From assembly GCA_034190875.2 (NCBI GenBank), contig CM067345.1, positions 27,485,311 through 27,549,310 on the forward strand: a DNA stretch of 64,000 nt. The letters are read 5' to 3'. Under the pieces are notes generated by a model, which saw nothing but the letters and a program-made list of their open reading frames with translations, had not been told where the DNA came from and searched no databases. Every line of letters begins with the position of its first letter. The stretch's first letter is position 1. Below, piece after piece: positions 52,853 through 64,000 of the stretch. This DNA comes from Urechis unicinctus (taxonomy: Eukaryota; Annelida; Polychaeta; Xenopneusta; Urechidae). A program made the position numbers and the translations under genes.

Positions 52853-52948
52853 ATGCCTCGAAGAAAAGACCTCACCTTGCAGAAGAAAGTAGAGATCCTG
52901 AAAGAACTAGAAAGAAGTCGCCAAAGCCGGACTACAATCGCCAAGTAA
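52853..52948 (+). pseudogene. Tigger transposase N-terminus (Psq-type HTH start), broken by a stop
   Basis: The ATG at 52853 opens a frame beginning MPRRKDLTLQKKVEILKELE and then RSRQSRTTIAK, the first helices of the Psq/CENP-B-type helix-turn-helix that binds the transposon ends. A TAA follows directly after IAK (52946-52948), where the family normally continues with a short loop and the recognition helix. One C-to-T change would give such a stop. Immediately after, the sequence jumps to the middle of the DDE domain, so the second HTH (CENP-B type) and first catalytic Asp are deleted. Confidence 0.8.
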
Positions 52949-52949
52949 T

Positions 52950-53737
52950 TTGACATGGATGACGGGAGAGATCTTCACAAACTGGCTGACTAAATGGGAC
53001 CGAAAACTCCGCTTCAACCAACCAAGTCTGCTGTTGATTGACAACTGTTCTGCCAACTCGCCGCAGGTGACGCTGACCATCACTTTACACTTCCTGCCGC
53101 CCAACACCACGAGTCTTATTCAGCCGATGGACCAAAGAGTGATACGGAACTTGAAAGGACATTACCGCAGCGCGTTTAATGGACGAATCATAAACGCCCT
53201 CGACGCTGACGAATCCGTACAAGTCCTGCAAGTTGTCCGCCAGATCAACCTTCTCGACGCCATCCATCTTCGTGGTCGATGGTAAAGAACGTGACCAACG
53301 CCAACTGTTACCGTGAAGCCGGCTTCACTCGAACCGACCAGCCCGCCCGCCGTTGACGATTTCTACGGTGACCTGTACGACGTACCTTTGCCACCAATCA
53401 TGCCAACAGAGGAGCTCGATCGACTCGTGCCACTCGATGACCCCGTTCCGACAAGCGACGAATACGACGATGCCATTCTCCTCGACCAACTCCGTCAAAA
53501 ACGCACTTCCCCACCAACTCTGACTCTGACGACGACGAAGAAGACGAAAACCCGCGCATGTCGCAACAAGAACGATATATGCTCGTGGATTATTTGAGAC
53601 GATTCGCACAAGAGCAAGGCTGCGGTGATGATCACGTTGTGTATCGCAGTGTGCGCTACGTCGAAAACGTGTCAATGGATTTAGCGGCCGAAGAAACCAC
53701 CCAATCGGGTTTGGACCAGTTCTTCAAAAGTAATTAG
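52950..53737 (+). pseudogene. Tigger transposase DDE C-terminal half
   Basis: The frame from about 52953 reads WMTGEIFTNWLTKWDRKL, typical of Tigger. LLLIDNCSANSPQV follows with the second catalytic Asp (NCSAN in place of the usual NCSAH), then LPPNTTSLIQPMDQRVIRNL with the third catalytic Asp in PMDQ. The first catalytic Asp is missing with the deleted middle. The frame ends at 53285, but VKNVTNANCYREAGF in a shifted frame (from about 53267) continues the family's AGF region, and a further shift leads to an acidic tail (53313-53597). The family-like end SGLDQFFKSN lies at 53702-53737. At least two frameshifts and the large deletion make it non-functional. Confidence 0.85.
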
Positions 53738-54000
53738 ACACCGCATGGTTATGAGGATGTGTAAATTCTGATGGGACAAGCCAAGCCGATTTTACTTTAT
53801 GTTCATTGTACGTAACTGTCCATGTTTTTTTGTAATTTCTAATAAATAATTAATTCAAGTTGTGAGATGATTTAATTATTCACTTGCTTATTGTGCGTTG
53901 GGCCGGGCCCTGTAGTTTTCTGTTGGTCATGGACACCTTGCATGTTCTTTAGTTGTGTAGGTAAGTGCGATCCCCGCTATTGGGGATCCCACGTTAAAGG

Positions 54001-56155
54001 GGATTTTCGACCGGCCATGGAGGCGTCCACTATATCTTTACGCTTATACAAACAAGTAAAGCAAGGTTGTACGACATTGTCATGGTCGCGAAAAATTACG
54101 CAGTAATAAACAGCATCGTAATGCTAACTTTGCGGCTATCTTGCATCGTGTGCATCGCACAATGAAAGGTATTGCCATTCAGTGGGTGAACATGCAGTAT
54201 GCAACGAGGTTATGTGATAAACTTGGTATACCCGATTTGACAGCATTATTGCGAACTTCTGCAACAAGAGAGGCGGCATCAATAGCTGAGTTCTCTCAGC
54301 GGCTTTCTCTTTGTATAGATGCGGCATAGGGTTTCCTCGATCAGCGGTATTGATGCGGGCAACATTGACAAGTGTGCGGTATGCGGCGCTTTATTCCATC
54401 CATTAACGGTGCATGTATCCCAGGCATTGAACAGAACCAAATGGAGGATTATATGAGATTGGATTGTCGCATTAGCAGGTTATCATAATAGCAATATCGG
54501 ATATCCACAGGCATCTTATAACATGCATAACATACTTATTCCATATATAACAGCACATTGAATGAATGGGCCCTCAGAGCATGGCGTCATTGAAGATGTC
54601 CCATTATAAGGGCTAACGCGCAAATATCGCATTATTGAATGCATACCACAAGACACGTTGATGGTCGTTGTAATAAATATCACGGCGAAAGACGATATAT
54701 TGAGAGCGCCAACTTAGAGCACGCTTCAACAACATACATATGGTGAGGTCATCATTTGGATAAGCAGGGTTTGTATGTGCTAAGCAATAACTACTCTCTG
54801 GTGTGGTTAATGTTTGGGAGTATGCTATTAATTATAGAGATAATCTACAGTTATACCAGACTTGACATAATTCATTTCGTGTCCGGTTATTTCATGACAG
54901 AAGCGATTGGTTTGTTATTGGTCTGGACTTCTGTGTACGTTAAGCCAAGGAGGTGCATCCTGAATGATACATCATTTCATCGTGTCTGATGTTTATATCT
55001 TATTACAAATTGGTCGAAACAAACGAATCTTTTGCAGTAAATTTGTGCAAGTAGCATGCAATAACATGCTCTTTGTCTAGTTGATTGTCATACAATTCTT
55101 GATAAATAAATACAATAGCATTCATGATATTACTTTACTAGAATAACATAGGAGCATGTTTGTAGAAGATATTGTCACGATAGCAAGAGGATTTGGAACA
55201 GCAAACAAGCTAATTTGGCAACTAATCCGCATTTGGCGCATACTAATTATTTACTTGGTTACTGTTATCTCCAGAAAGACACACAAAAATATCATGTTGT
55301 CCAATGGGATGTTATTGCTAGCTCGTGGCTTGATACATAACATGCATACAGCTACTTAGATAAAATTCTTCAAAACCGGAGTGGGACTATTTGTGGTTAT
55401 TAGATAGCAAATGGACCAACCCTCCAATCCTAGATTCACGACTAAACATGACGACATTCCGTGAATGGAATTGCATCAGGGGTTCTCGCGATGAAGAAAA
55501 TTGTTAATGTTAAGACGATTCAACACGAACGGAACCCATCCAATTAAATAAAGAAATCAGACAATTTTGAGGTAATTGCGCAAGTTATTGCTGATGTAGG
55601 TCTCGTGGTTAACCTTTCATCCCACTTTGATGCATGACGCAATATAACAGTGCGGTTTTCGACAAAACAGACACAGCCATGAGAGGGATGCTACATGCCA
55701 GATGAATGGATAGTCCCTCGTGTGTAGTTTAGACTACTAACCAAACTCTCCATCCAGGACCGAGCTGGAGCTGATACCACCCAAGAACGATCATAGAGAT
55801 ATGGAGCCACAGCACTGTACAGTTCAAGAAGTAACAAGAGAAAATATTTGATGCGGGAATTGTATTTCTTTCACTTGTACTATAATAATGGCGGAATTCT
55901 AGCAGACATAGGTTCACAACTCCAAGAACACGCCTAATAATATATAAGACAGAGTACACAAAGATCAGGTGCAAAGTGTGAAAGTTTTAGCATAGCAATT
56001 GGATGGCGAAAGCGTGATGCTTACTCAGTTTGAGTTGCTGCTCTGAAGTCACCGAGCACTACACGTAGCCCCGTATGCCGTTCAGACAGCCGACCACAAA
56101 CCAGATTACCCAATAGGGGCGGGTTTCCGCTAGGAGAGCCACCGTCGCGCACAGC
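54001..56155. other. AT-rich DNA, no supported gene
   Basis: Short frames (54141-54329, 54756-54989, 55729-55974) without domains. Nothing repeat-like was recognised. Confidence 0.5.
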
Positions 56156-56160
56156 GATTT

Positions 56161-56376
56161 TTACCGGAACTGGGGGCATGTTTCTCTGCCTGTCAAACTG
56201 TCAACGCTTTGTTCGCGCTTTACCAGTTGCTGTTTTAAGTTCCTGCGTTGTTGTGCGCATTCTTGTTGCGTGTTTCTATAGCTGTTAAGGACATCAAAGA
56301 CGTCGCCGAAGTTGTCAAGCGTATTCTGAACTTCTCTTAAGTTCATCTGAACGCTGTCAAGTCGCAATGAGCACAT
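56161..56376 (-). CDS. Possible coiled-coil exon, divergent to the SAP-SWIM remnant
   Basis: A 71-codon leftward frame begins MCSLRLDSVQMNLREVQNTL and continues FGDVFDVLNSYRNTQQEC, then QRRNLKQQLVKREQSVDSL. The hydrophobic spacing is heptad-like and the composition is non-random and GC-richer than the surroundings. It ends CPQFR followed by a TAA formed from GGTAAAAAT, which could equally be a splice donor (G|GTAAAA), making this a terminal or internal exon. Its start overlaps the rightward frame at 56367 head to head. I do not recognise the family, and chance cannot be excluded. Confidence 0.25.
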   Translation of the reverse strand: MCSLRLDSVQMNLREVQNTLDNFGDVFDVLNSYRNTQQECAQQRRNLKQQLVKREQSVDSLTGRETCPQFR

Positions 56377-56531
56377 TTGAAACAGTTTTCAAACACAGAG
56401 ATTATCATAAAATAGTGATAAAAAATGTTGCTAACTACATTCATCACCAGTCGTCTGGAGAGTATTCTGCAAGAACATCAGTATTCACCCGATATCATTT
56501 CGAAGTTAGCATTCGTGACTGTTGCTATACC

Positions 56532-57397
56532 ATGTCATCACTGTCCCTTTCTTGGTGGAAAGTACCCCAGCTGAAAACTTTCCTCAAAGATAGGGGAATC
56601 CCTTGCTCGAGTTATAAGAAAACTGAGCTCGTAGAATTAGTAAGAAATGCCTGCAGCACCGTAAATATTTACAATGAATGAAGAACTATTAGCATAGAGG
56701 GTCGGCAAGTCAATTTCCCAGATCCCAAAAAACTTTCTGCTTGGCAGGCCGACATGTCAAATGCACCTGAGCTTACTGAGGCTTACTGTCTTATTCATTT
56801 GATTACCAAATGCAAATGGAGTCCTAGCAGGGGGGCATCATTTGAAAGCGAAAGGGGATATCAGCTGTTCCTCAACAGACACATACATGCAGTTGAATAT
56901 AAATCCCTGAATCATTGCAGGTGTTATCTGGGGGGGGGGATGTGTTAGGGAGCTGTCCATGTCCGAGCAACCATACACTGTACCCATCTGGTACCATAGA
57001 GTCTGCTGGATGTGAGTGCACAGGGTAATTCTTAATTTATATAATTAGATTATTTAACTTAAGAAAGTTGAATACAGAAATGTCACACATCTCATTAAGT
57101 ACCTATGAAGATTTGCTGGTACAATATTAACTTTGTTTTTTGTTTTATGTGGTGTTGTCGTTTGATTAAAAGTTTGTTATTTATTTTCTCATCTTTCTTT
57201 GCAGAGATGATGGTGGTTGCAAACATGATGTAGCCATGATGTTTGAAGTGGCTGACTTCAATACCAATGCAAAGTCTAATCCAGCATTACCGCCTGATGA
57301 AGAGACATGTCGCAAGGCTTGTCGCCTTGATTATATTGATGTCTGGCAATTTCCATTACACAGTCTATATAATTGTCACGTCAGTAATACAACTTAA
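56532..57397 (+). pseudogene. SAP + SWIM zinc-finger protein remnant with one intron
   Basis: The ATG at 56532 opens a SAP-like segment (SWWKVPQLKTFLKDRGIPCS, then YKKTELVELVRNA), a helix-extended-helix DNA-binding fold. After a TGA at 56679 the same frame resumes with DPKKLSAWQADMSNAPELTE and KWSPSRGASFESERGYQLFL, then NRHIHAVEYKSLNHC. This matches a family of cnidarian/invertebrate SWIM proteins often linked to YqaJ-type or transposon genes (from memory). A G10 run (56930-56939) disturbs the frame, and later pieces EQPYTVPIWYH and ESAGCECTG lie in other frames. CEC before the intron joined to GGCKH after it gives the SWIM pattern C-x-C-x(n)-C-x-H. Downstream, VAMMFEVADFN continues to TAA at 57395-57397. 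A stop and several shifts make it a pseudogene. Confidence 0.7.
57025..57204 (+). other. Predicted 180-bp GT-AG intron splitting the SWIM motif
   Basis: Donor CACAGG|GTAATT and acceptor TTTCTTTGCAG|AGATG, with a T-rich tract before the acceptor. Joining the flanks in phase 2 keeps the frame and yields the contiguous SWIM zinc motif, which strongly supports real splicing in the ancestor gene. Its presence argues that the copy was duplicated as DNA and not retroposed. Confidence 0.75.
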
Positions 57398-58080
57398 AAC
57401 TCTACTGTCATCTACGGGTGTTTTTTCGTTTTATTGCGAGCATCGGCCTTGCAGTCCACTACGGCGCAAGTAAACCTGGGCATGGTTGCTTCCGCGCAGC
57501 ATATATAGTCTATAGAACGATCTTCCTAAACAATTTCTCCAAAAAATCACCAATATCAAACATAAAACAACGTATATTCACCACAGCTTAAATATCTACG
57601 TTCCGCGTCGTGTATTGCGTTTGTGTTTTGGAAAAACATGCCCCTATTTCCGGTGGAAAATCAGTATCGCCGCCTGGCGGCCGCGACGGAAAACCGAGAA
57701 TGTGAAGGCCCCTATTGTCAATAATTTTACCGCAGGTGTTGCAAACGCTTACCCCTAATAAATCGCCATGGCATCTTCTTCTTGTTTTGACGGATGAATA
57801 GGCAAATTCGTGTGCTCAAGTGAAAGAAATTCCAGGTATTGTGCTCATCACAACCAAAATCCCGGATAGTGTAGAAGACGTAATAAGCTCCCCAGCACTA
57901 CCTCCCCACCAACGCCCCCCCCCCCCCCCCCCCCATACTCCAAACACACACAAATCAACCAACATCCTACCCCCGCCACGCCATGCTCTTCAAAGGTTGG
58001 TGAAAATCCGCCCAACGGGTAGATATTGCTTGATTTGCGGCCCGGGTGGTTGTTGGTGAATTTACCTGGATAAAATACAG
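57398..58080. other. GC-richer patch with 20-bp poly-C run
   Basis: At 57600-57800 the DNA contains GCCGCCTGGCGGCCGCGACG and a short ATG frame (from 57768) with CFDG before a stop. In the same register beyond the stop, FVCSSERNSRYCAHH is readable. A 20-C run lies at 57915-57934, and a 79-codon frame (57820-58059) ends GRYCLICGPGGCW. This may be the 5' end of another decayed gene, or CpG-rich promoter-like DNA. I cannot name it. Confidence 0.25.
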
Positions 58081-61000
58081 ATGAGATGTAAACAATGCTT
58101 CAATGCCGAGTCATCAGGGATGCAAGTGCGCTTTTATTGATTCCAATTTTGTCTGTGAGTCACGGGGATTGGGGGTAAATACCGCCCACAACAGTAAATG
58201 TTTAATCCTAGGTTTCCGCTTCCATAAGAGAGCCAAATCAGGGGGTTCCTTTTGAAATATCATGTTCAGTGGATAATTGGTTCGGTTTTGTCACAGTGCA
58301 GGTACCAACACAGTGCGAATCGATATATGATCAATTATTGACCGGTTGATAGCCATAGCCATAATATCTGTTTCGGTGAATGTGGCTGTAATTTATTGTC
58401 ATAATGATTTTTGTACTTACGATAACCTATATCAAGTTATTGATAGTGTGTGTAGCATAAGCACCTTTCTATGTGATACTGCGACCATGGCTCACTGACG
58501 AATGACATCGTCTCTGGGGTTTGTGAGAGCATTGATGACCGTGTTCTATGGTAGCAGGGGGTTCGGCTCTCCGCTGCGAAGTGCAGTATATCAACCAAAC
58601 AGGAAAATGTAGTTTCGACCTCGGGACCCAAACCGAGTCCATTCCTTTACAAACTACGCTTCCAATCACTGCTCTTCTTATGTGTGGAAGGGGAAGTTCG
58701 TCTTATCACGTTAGGCAGTTTGCGGTGATGGATGATGGGGGTCGCAGTTGGATCGCTTGTGGATCAATAGAGCGGTTCTCTTCAATATAAGGGGCTGTGC
58801 ATCTGTGGGGAAGAGGGGATCTATGGCTGGATGGGAAGTGGTTGCCTGGGACCAAAGCCCAGTGTGCGAAATATTCACCAGTTCCAGTGGCGCGAATGCT
58901 AACCTATAATACATAGAGACGTATATTATTTACATTCATGGGTATCATCAGGCACCATTAGCGTTTCAATAACGGGAAACACATGCCTGCTTGAAGAGTA
59001 AAGTTTTGGGTTGGCCGGATTACTACAAGAGTGTCCGATGTTTTAATTCAACAAAACCGAATACATAAACAGAATAATCAATGTTTGCCGCATGGCCTTA
59101 GCAGTGAAGGTCTACTTTCATAATTGATACTTATTGTTACATCTGACCCGTTTTATCAGGATCATTTGATTTTGGCAATCGAAATGATGCAACAGTGAAC
59201 TTTCTCGAACAAAATATAACGCATAACAAATACCACCAGCTTGTGAATTGCAAAGATAGTAGCATGGCTGTACAAAGACCACGCTTTTTAAAATATTTAG
59301 TGAACTGAACTTTCAGAACTATATTCTGACAGGAGAAGTTGATTGCAGGTCAACCTTACTCACACATCTTAGTAAGTAAATGTCTCAATTGAGCAAAATG
59401 GCAGTATTCAATGACGGGCAAATCCCAAATAGACAACCAAGATTCAACAAGATGCCCGAAGCGACCAGACATGCAATATATTTTGAATAGTCAATGCAAT
59501 ACTGATACATTAATACTATGCCCATGTGACTCTGAGTAACTATGCAAGTGTCATATTTATTCACCTTATTGATTGATGTTCTTGTGTAGTATATTTGAGA
59601 CTAATCATGTCCAGCCTGTTTAGCATTGTCAAATAGATTCTGCCAGGCCGTGGATTTAAACATGCTCAATTTGCTTTTATGTGGGTGCATAATAACAAGC
59701 AGGGGAGTATAGAACTGAAACACCTCACTTGCATCAATACATGGGACTAATGTGTCAGCAGATAAGTGTTGTCCAGTTGCGTGTATCGCATTGCGTGCTA
59801 TTTTCATGCTTGGTGACTATTAGTCTAATGATGCGCCGTATTGGATGTGATTTTTTGATATTATGATAAAAAGTCTTAGAGCATAATATATAGACAAAAC
59901 ACAAAATCGAGGTGCTGTCTGGAAAAAAAAAAACCACACTGCCTACAAAGCTACATTTGCATTAAATATTGATCGGCAATTTCCGATGTATTGGTCCTTT
60001 GTTGGCTTAAATTAATAAATGCTAATAAAATGTTTCTCCATATATACCGCACTGATAGGCATCATTCTCTTATTGATTGCAATAACACTGGTGTATCCTT
60101 TTTATGCAAATGCAGCGTTAAAGAATACTTCCTGCCCTAGGCATCAATCTACATTCAGTGCAATTCAACAGAAGCATGTGCTTGATTGTTCTACAGTGTA
60201 ATCGCAGCTTTGTAATCAATTATCAAAATGGCAGAAAAATATATGACTCGGCGATTTCAAGACACGCTGCCTTCATATTTACAAATATATTTGCTAACCA
60301 TGTACAGTCTTACCGCGTGGTAATGTCAAGCGAAGCTGCTTTCTGAATGGTGTGCAGTTAATTATATATTCAGGAAAAGCATAAGGAATGCAACAATTTT
60401 GAAATGATTAATATGCTGCTCGATGCGGCTGCTTTTAGAAAGCCAGAGTTTCAGTAACTGTGCATTGTGAGGTATTTGCAATACCTACGGTGCATATATA
60501 AGCATAGAAGTAGTGTCAGAGGCTAAGACGCTTAACCAAAAAATATGTGATGAGTTTTGGGGACTTATAAAGAGCATAATGTGTTTTCACCAAGAGGAGA
60601 GATGTTTCCACAGATTCTAGAACCGACGAACTGCGGTGCAAAACTGCCGTCAATGAATCATGCATATTGTTCCTGAGGGTGGTAGGATGCCATTTAATGG
60701 TAATATAACCGGTTAAATGACAATATGCTTGTGTGCAGGAGATTATGTGGCATGAAACAACAAATTATTTGTAGCTTATGATATAGTAACGGTAGCCCAG
60801 TTCTGTTAAATATAGTAGTTGAAATTATACCAAATGTAGGCCTACTGGTTGACAAATATTCTCTATGCCGTTAAGGCAAATTGATGTATTTAAGCGTATC
60901 TTCTATTCAGTTTGCACCGCGGTGATCATCATATATATATTTCGATGGCTGTTAATTGTGAAAAATTGGCACTAACTATGACCCACAAAACTACACTTTA

Positions 61001-64000
61001 TGCTCTCTATATTCGACAATTTAATAAATCAAACTCAAAACGTATCAAACTAAGTCAAATAGCATTCACCATGGCCAACGCGCAATTCATATCAATCATT
61101 AAATGCAATACAAGGGTCTGTATCATCATTTAATGTCATCATACAAACTCATCGCAAATATCATGCGCCTAGCTTCGATAACAAAGATGATGGCAATGTC
61201 GTCATCAGTAGTTTTTATGGGGCATACATACCCCCTACATGTTAAGGAAGCGATGTGACACTCACATACACCATCGCGTATTTGCATAACCTGTTGCAGA
61301 GCCTTTTGAATCAAGTATACGAGGTTTAATGGGTTGGACGACTGAATGCCCATTATTTACGATATTAGCGGAGGAGTAATAATTTGCACCGTCAGTTTCG
61401 GCAGCCAACTATATAGCTCCATTTGTGGGAATTCTATTTGGGGGGGGGGGGCAGCTACTTTAAATAAGATGAGATATGTTAAGAGCAATGATTTTTAGCA
61501 TATTTATCTGTCAACATATTCTACAGTGTTACATTTGGTGGCCTAATGAGCAGAGAACTAAACAGCCATTTATGTTATGCAAACGACCAAATTTTGTGAT
61601 TGTGACCTGAGGATGAAAGATCAACCGAATCAGTGTTACTAATGACTATTTTGACAGATATTGAAACACTGATTGTTTCAGTTTCCCCTTAAATGAGTTA
61701 ATGAATGGACAACGGTGTATTTAATTGTTAAGCATCCATTTGTCTATATGCTCAACACTTTTACCATTCAGGTTCCCTATGCCATCACATCGGTACTTAG
61801 TTGCGGATTATATATTAGAAGGGTTCAATCAAATGCTTCAAAGCTCATAACCGATATGTTCGTTTTGATTTGCAACAGAAGTTGCACTTGTTAGGATTGA
61901 TATCTCTTTAATTAAACGTCTTCAAATATGCAATAGATGAGATTATGAAAATGTTGATCGCAGTGTCTAAACCCCTGGGATTATCCGCACAGCTTGGAAA
62001 AAACAGAATGCAATCAGCATTTCCATCTCGTTTTTACCTCTGTCAGCTGATTAAACTACATGCAAATTAGAGGGATTTTCTGAGGAGAAAACCTTAAAGT
62101 AATCCTTTTAAAACCAACCGTATTGCATGACAATCTGCAGATATTGCAGTTAATTGTTGTCGACCAATGGCAGATGTTTTGTCTCGGCCACCCATTGTCA
62201 GGAAGTTATGGACTGGCATCTTGATTGTCGTGAGATATTTTATCCTTATCATTCCCTAATTCATAAAAAATGGAGTCAGTGAATGCAATCGGATTAATAG
62301 CATAAAGTCATTTGGAGTGCAGATCAGCAGAGCGGCGCGTACTTTGTAAATGTGCATTGACGATGTATGAATTGGTGCTCACTTTCATCAACCAAACCCT
62401 GCTGCCGTAACAAAATGCTCTATAGAAATTGTTAGCGCTGCCAATATTGCATAGAGCTGGGTTATGCATCGAAGTCAATTAAGCTATCGAACCATTGACA
62501 TCAAAGCAAATAAAATGGAAATTGCATCGGCGGGGGCTATTTTGATCAATAGTCCTCCAGTGAAAACTTGCTCATGCCAATACAGTTTAGCAATTAATGG
62601 CACAGAATATCAATTCGATTGAATATTCATTTGAATTTTTCATTTACTATAGCGAATATATGCTTTTTTTGTCGATATGGCAACTTTAGCACCGAAAAGC
62701 ATTGATATTATTTAGCACACTCGAAATGCATCACTTATTCATGTGTACCTGTTACATGCAGTGGTGACATCGACATTACGCTTTGAGTAATAAAGATGAA
62801 AAGAGCTAATAAACGTTCAGCAAAAGGTGTTCTAATTGATTGCTAGTCGGTGCGATAAGCATGTGTATGGTTTAAGGAATTGATCGATGTCCTAGCATAA
62901 ATAACAATATGCCAATGCAACCAATTAGTGCACAAAAGCGCCATCAGTATAGAAGGAGTTCTCATATCGCAAAAGGTAACAATTGTTGATGAATCAAGAC
63001 ACATGAAAATGCATAAAACCTCGGAATATAAAGATGCAATGTCCACTGAGATTTGCGGATATAAGTGTGTTGAACAACAATCAGGCATCACTCAATATGT
63101 ATTCGCGTAAATAATCAGTTGTACAATTCACCCAAAATAAACAGCCACATTGTATTGATGCAGCCTTTAATACACCCGTGAGTACTTTATGGAGCATCTT
63201 GCCAACTCGAGATACCAATTACCACATGTATGCTGCGAACCACAAGCTTACAGTTTTATCATCCATATTCTGTGAACTCTGCTTCTCTGTTTGTCCAATT
63301 ACCTCATTAAGTGTATGTTCCTATCCCTCTTGGGGATGCAATTTACAAGCTGATAAAATCAGTCTTATCCGACCAATAAAATGAACTCCAATTATCAGGC
63401 ACTCGTTCCTATAACAACCGAGATTCATGCCAACTGAGTGTAAGCACATCCATCAACTCATTGAAGTTAACGCTGATTATAAAATTGATATTTCTATTTC
63501 AAGAGGATTGGCAATAGCCTGCACCTAATACATCTTCACTGTAGTGTATAATTAATATGGTGCCAACTGGAAAAGTGGGCTGTGTAATTATCTGGTTGCA
63601 AGTATAGCTCATATTCTACCTTCTACTATAACGAATGTAAACAAAGATTGCTATCAGCGTTTGACTTCGCATACAGTATACGTTTTAAATGTTGTTGTCA
63701 TAAACGCCATGACGACCATACAAAACATGACAGTTTCTTCTTTTGTCACATTTTGGTTATAACCTGACATATTTAATCAGGATGGCGCTGGTTACAAGTG
63801 CAGTAAATAGTTTATTTCGCAAAACAGTACCTGCAGAGTAAACTTTAAATAACAAAGGTAATACAGATAATAAGGGCGGTCAATACAACAGTATGCATAT
63901 TTATGGTGGTTGAACAAACACACCAATTCGCGTCTCATCATTATTGAGAGGCGATATGGCCCGCCCGTTCAGCTGCATGCAGCGTTCTGGCATATCTGTA
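58081..64000. other. AT-rich DNA to window end, no supported gene
   Basis: Frames of 60-82 codons only, none with a domain. A 12-bp G run lies at 61440-61451. An 80-codon frame at 58548-58790 has mixed composition (RCEVQYINQTGKCSFDLGTQ) but no recognisable family. Confidence 0.5.

Larger units (their letters stand above)
52402..54000 (+). mobile_element. Internally deleted Tigger/pogo-type DNA transposon (Tc1/mariner superfamily)
   Basis: The left end starts CAGTTAAACGGGACCTCGCC directly after a TA, the standard target for this superfamily. The right end, reverse-complemented, reads TTTAACGTGGGATCCCCAAT and then GCGGGGATCGCA, an imperfect inverted match. Subterminal echoes of the TIR (GGTTAATCGGGACA, CGTTAAAGCGGACGCG, GTTAAACGGA) lie at 52470-52615. 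Inside are the N-terminal and C-terminal parts of a Tigger transposase with the middle missing, followed by an AATAAA at about 53842. A full-length element would be about 1 kb longer. It cannot make a working transposase and would move only if supplied in trans. Confidence 0.85.

Overview
This 64 kb window is AT-rich animal (metazoan) DNA from a repeat-laden, gene-poor part of a genome. Three things point to a eukaryote: very long microsatellites (TA, GT and CATA arrays), decayed transposons of typical animal families (Ty3/gypsy LTR, RLE-type non-LTR, Tigger/pogo), and a broken SWIM zinc-finger gene with a plausible 180-bp spliceosomal intron. The protein remnants in the first 6 kb and the SWIM/SAP family resemble repeat-linked hypothetical proteins I associate with cnidarians (corals, anemones). 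A cnidarian is my best guess, but that rests on recall and not on a search. I see no intact host gene, rRNA, tRNA or CRISPR array.

Layout. 1-6.3 kb: a decayed multi-gene, bidirectional mobile or virus-like element. Leftward gene remnants lie at 0.8-3.56 kb and rightward ones at 4.08-5.86 kb. They diverge from a CpG-rich block crowded with CGTAC/CACGTG motifs. A 42-bp (14-codon) tandem repeat sits inside one leftward gene, and a small tandem repeat follows at 6.4-6.6 kb. 6.6-22 kb: gene-free DNA with huge TA arrays (8.4-8.9, 10.7-12.6 kb), a tandem duplication whose first copy has drifted strongly toward C (14.0-17.2 kb), a near-identical 0.6-kb triplication (17.5-19.2 kb) and a 125-bp triplet repeat. 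22.05-23.0 kb: leftward Ty3/gypsy gag-protease-RT remnant. 23.65-23.86 kb: GT array. 25.09-29.3 kb: a nearly complete non-LTR retrotransposon with a restriction-like endonuclease. Its reverse transcriptase has all motifs including YMDD, and the frame is broken by a handful of small lesions. 32.65-33.29 kb: CATA array. 33.9-34.3 kb: 203-bp tandem duplication. 41.95-42.67 kb: 30-bp minisatellite open in several frames. 42.9-44.4 kb: partial tandem duplication. 49.26-50.03 kb: TA/GT compound array. 52.4-54.0 kb: internally deleted Tigger element. 56.1-57.4 kb: SAP-SWIM pseudogene with a divergent coiled-coil ORF. 57.4-64 kb: mostly featureless, with poly-C and poly-G runs.

The recognisable genes belong to four unrelated selfish or selfish-linked lineages, all at least partly broken, and none works with another. 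The best candidates for something undescribed are the bidirectional element at the left end and the C-drifted duplicate at 14-15.8 kb, which may instead be an assembly artefact.
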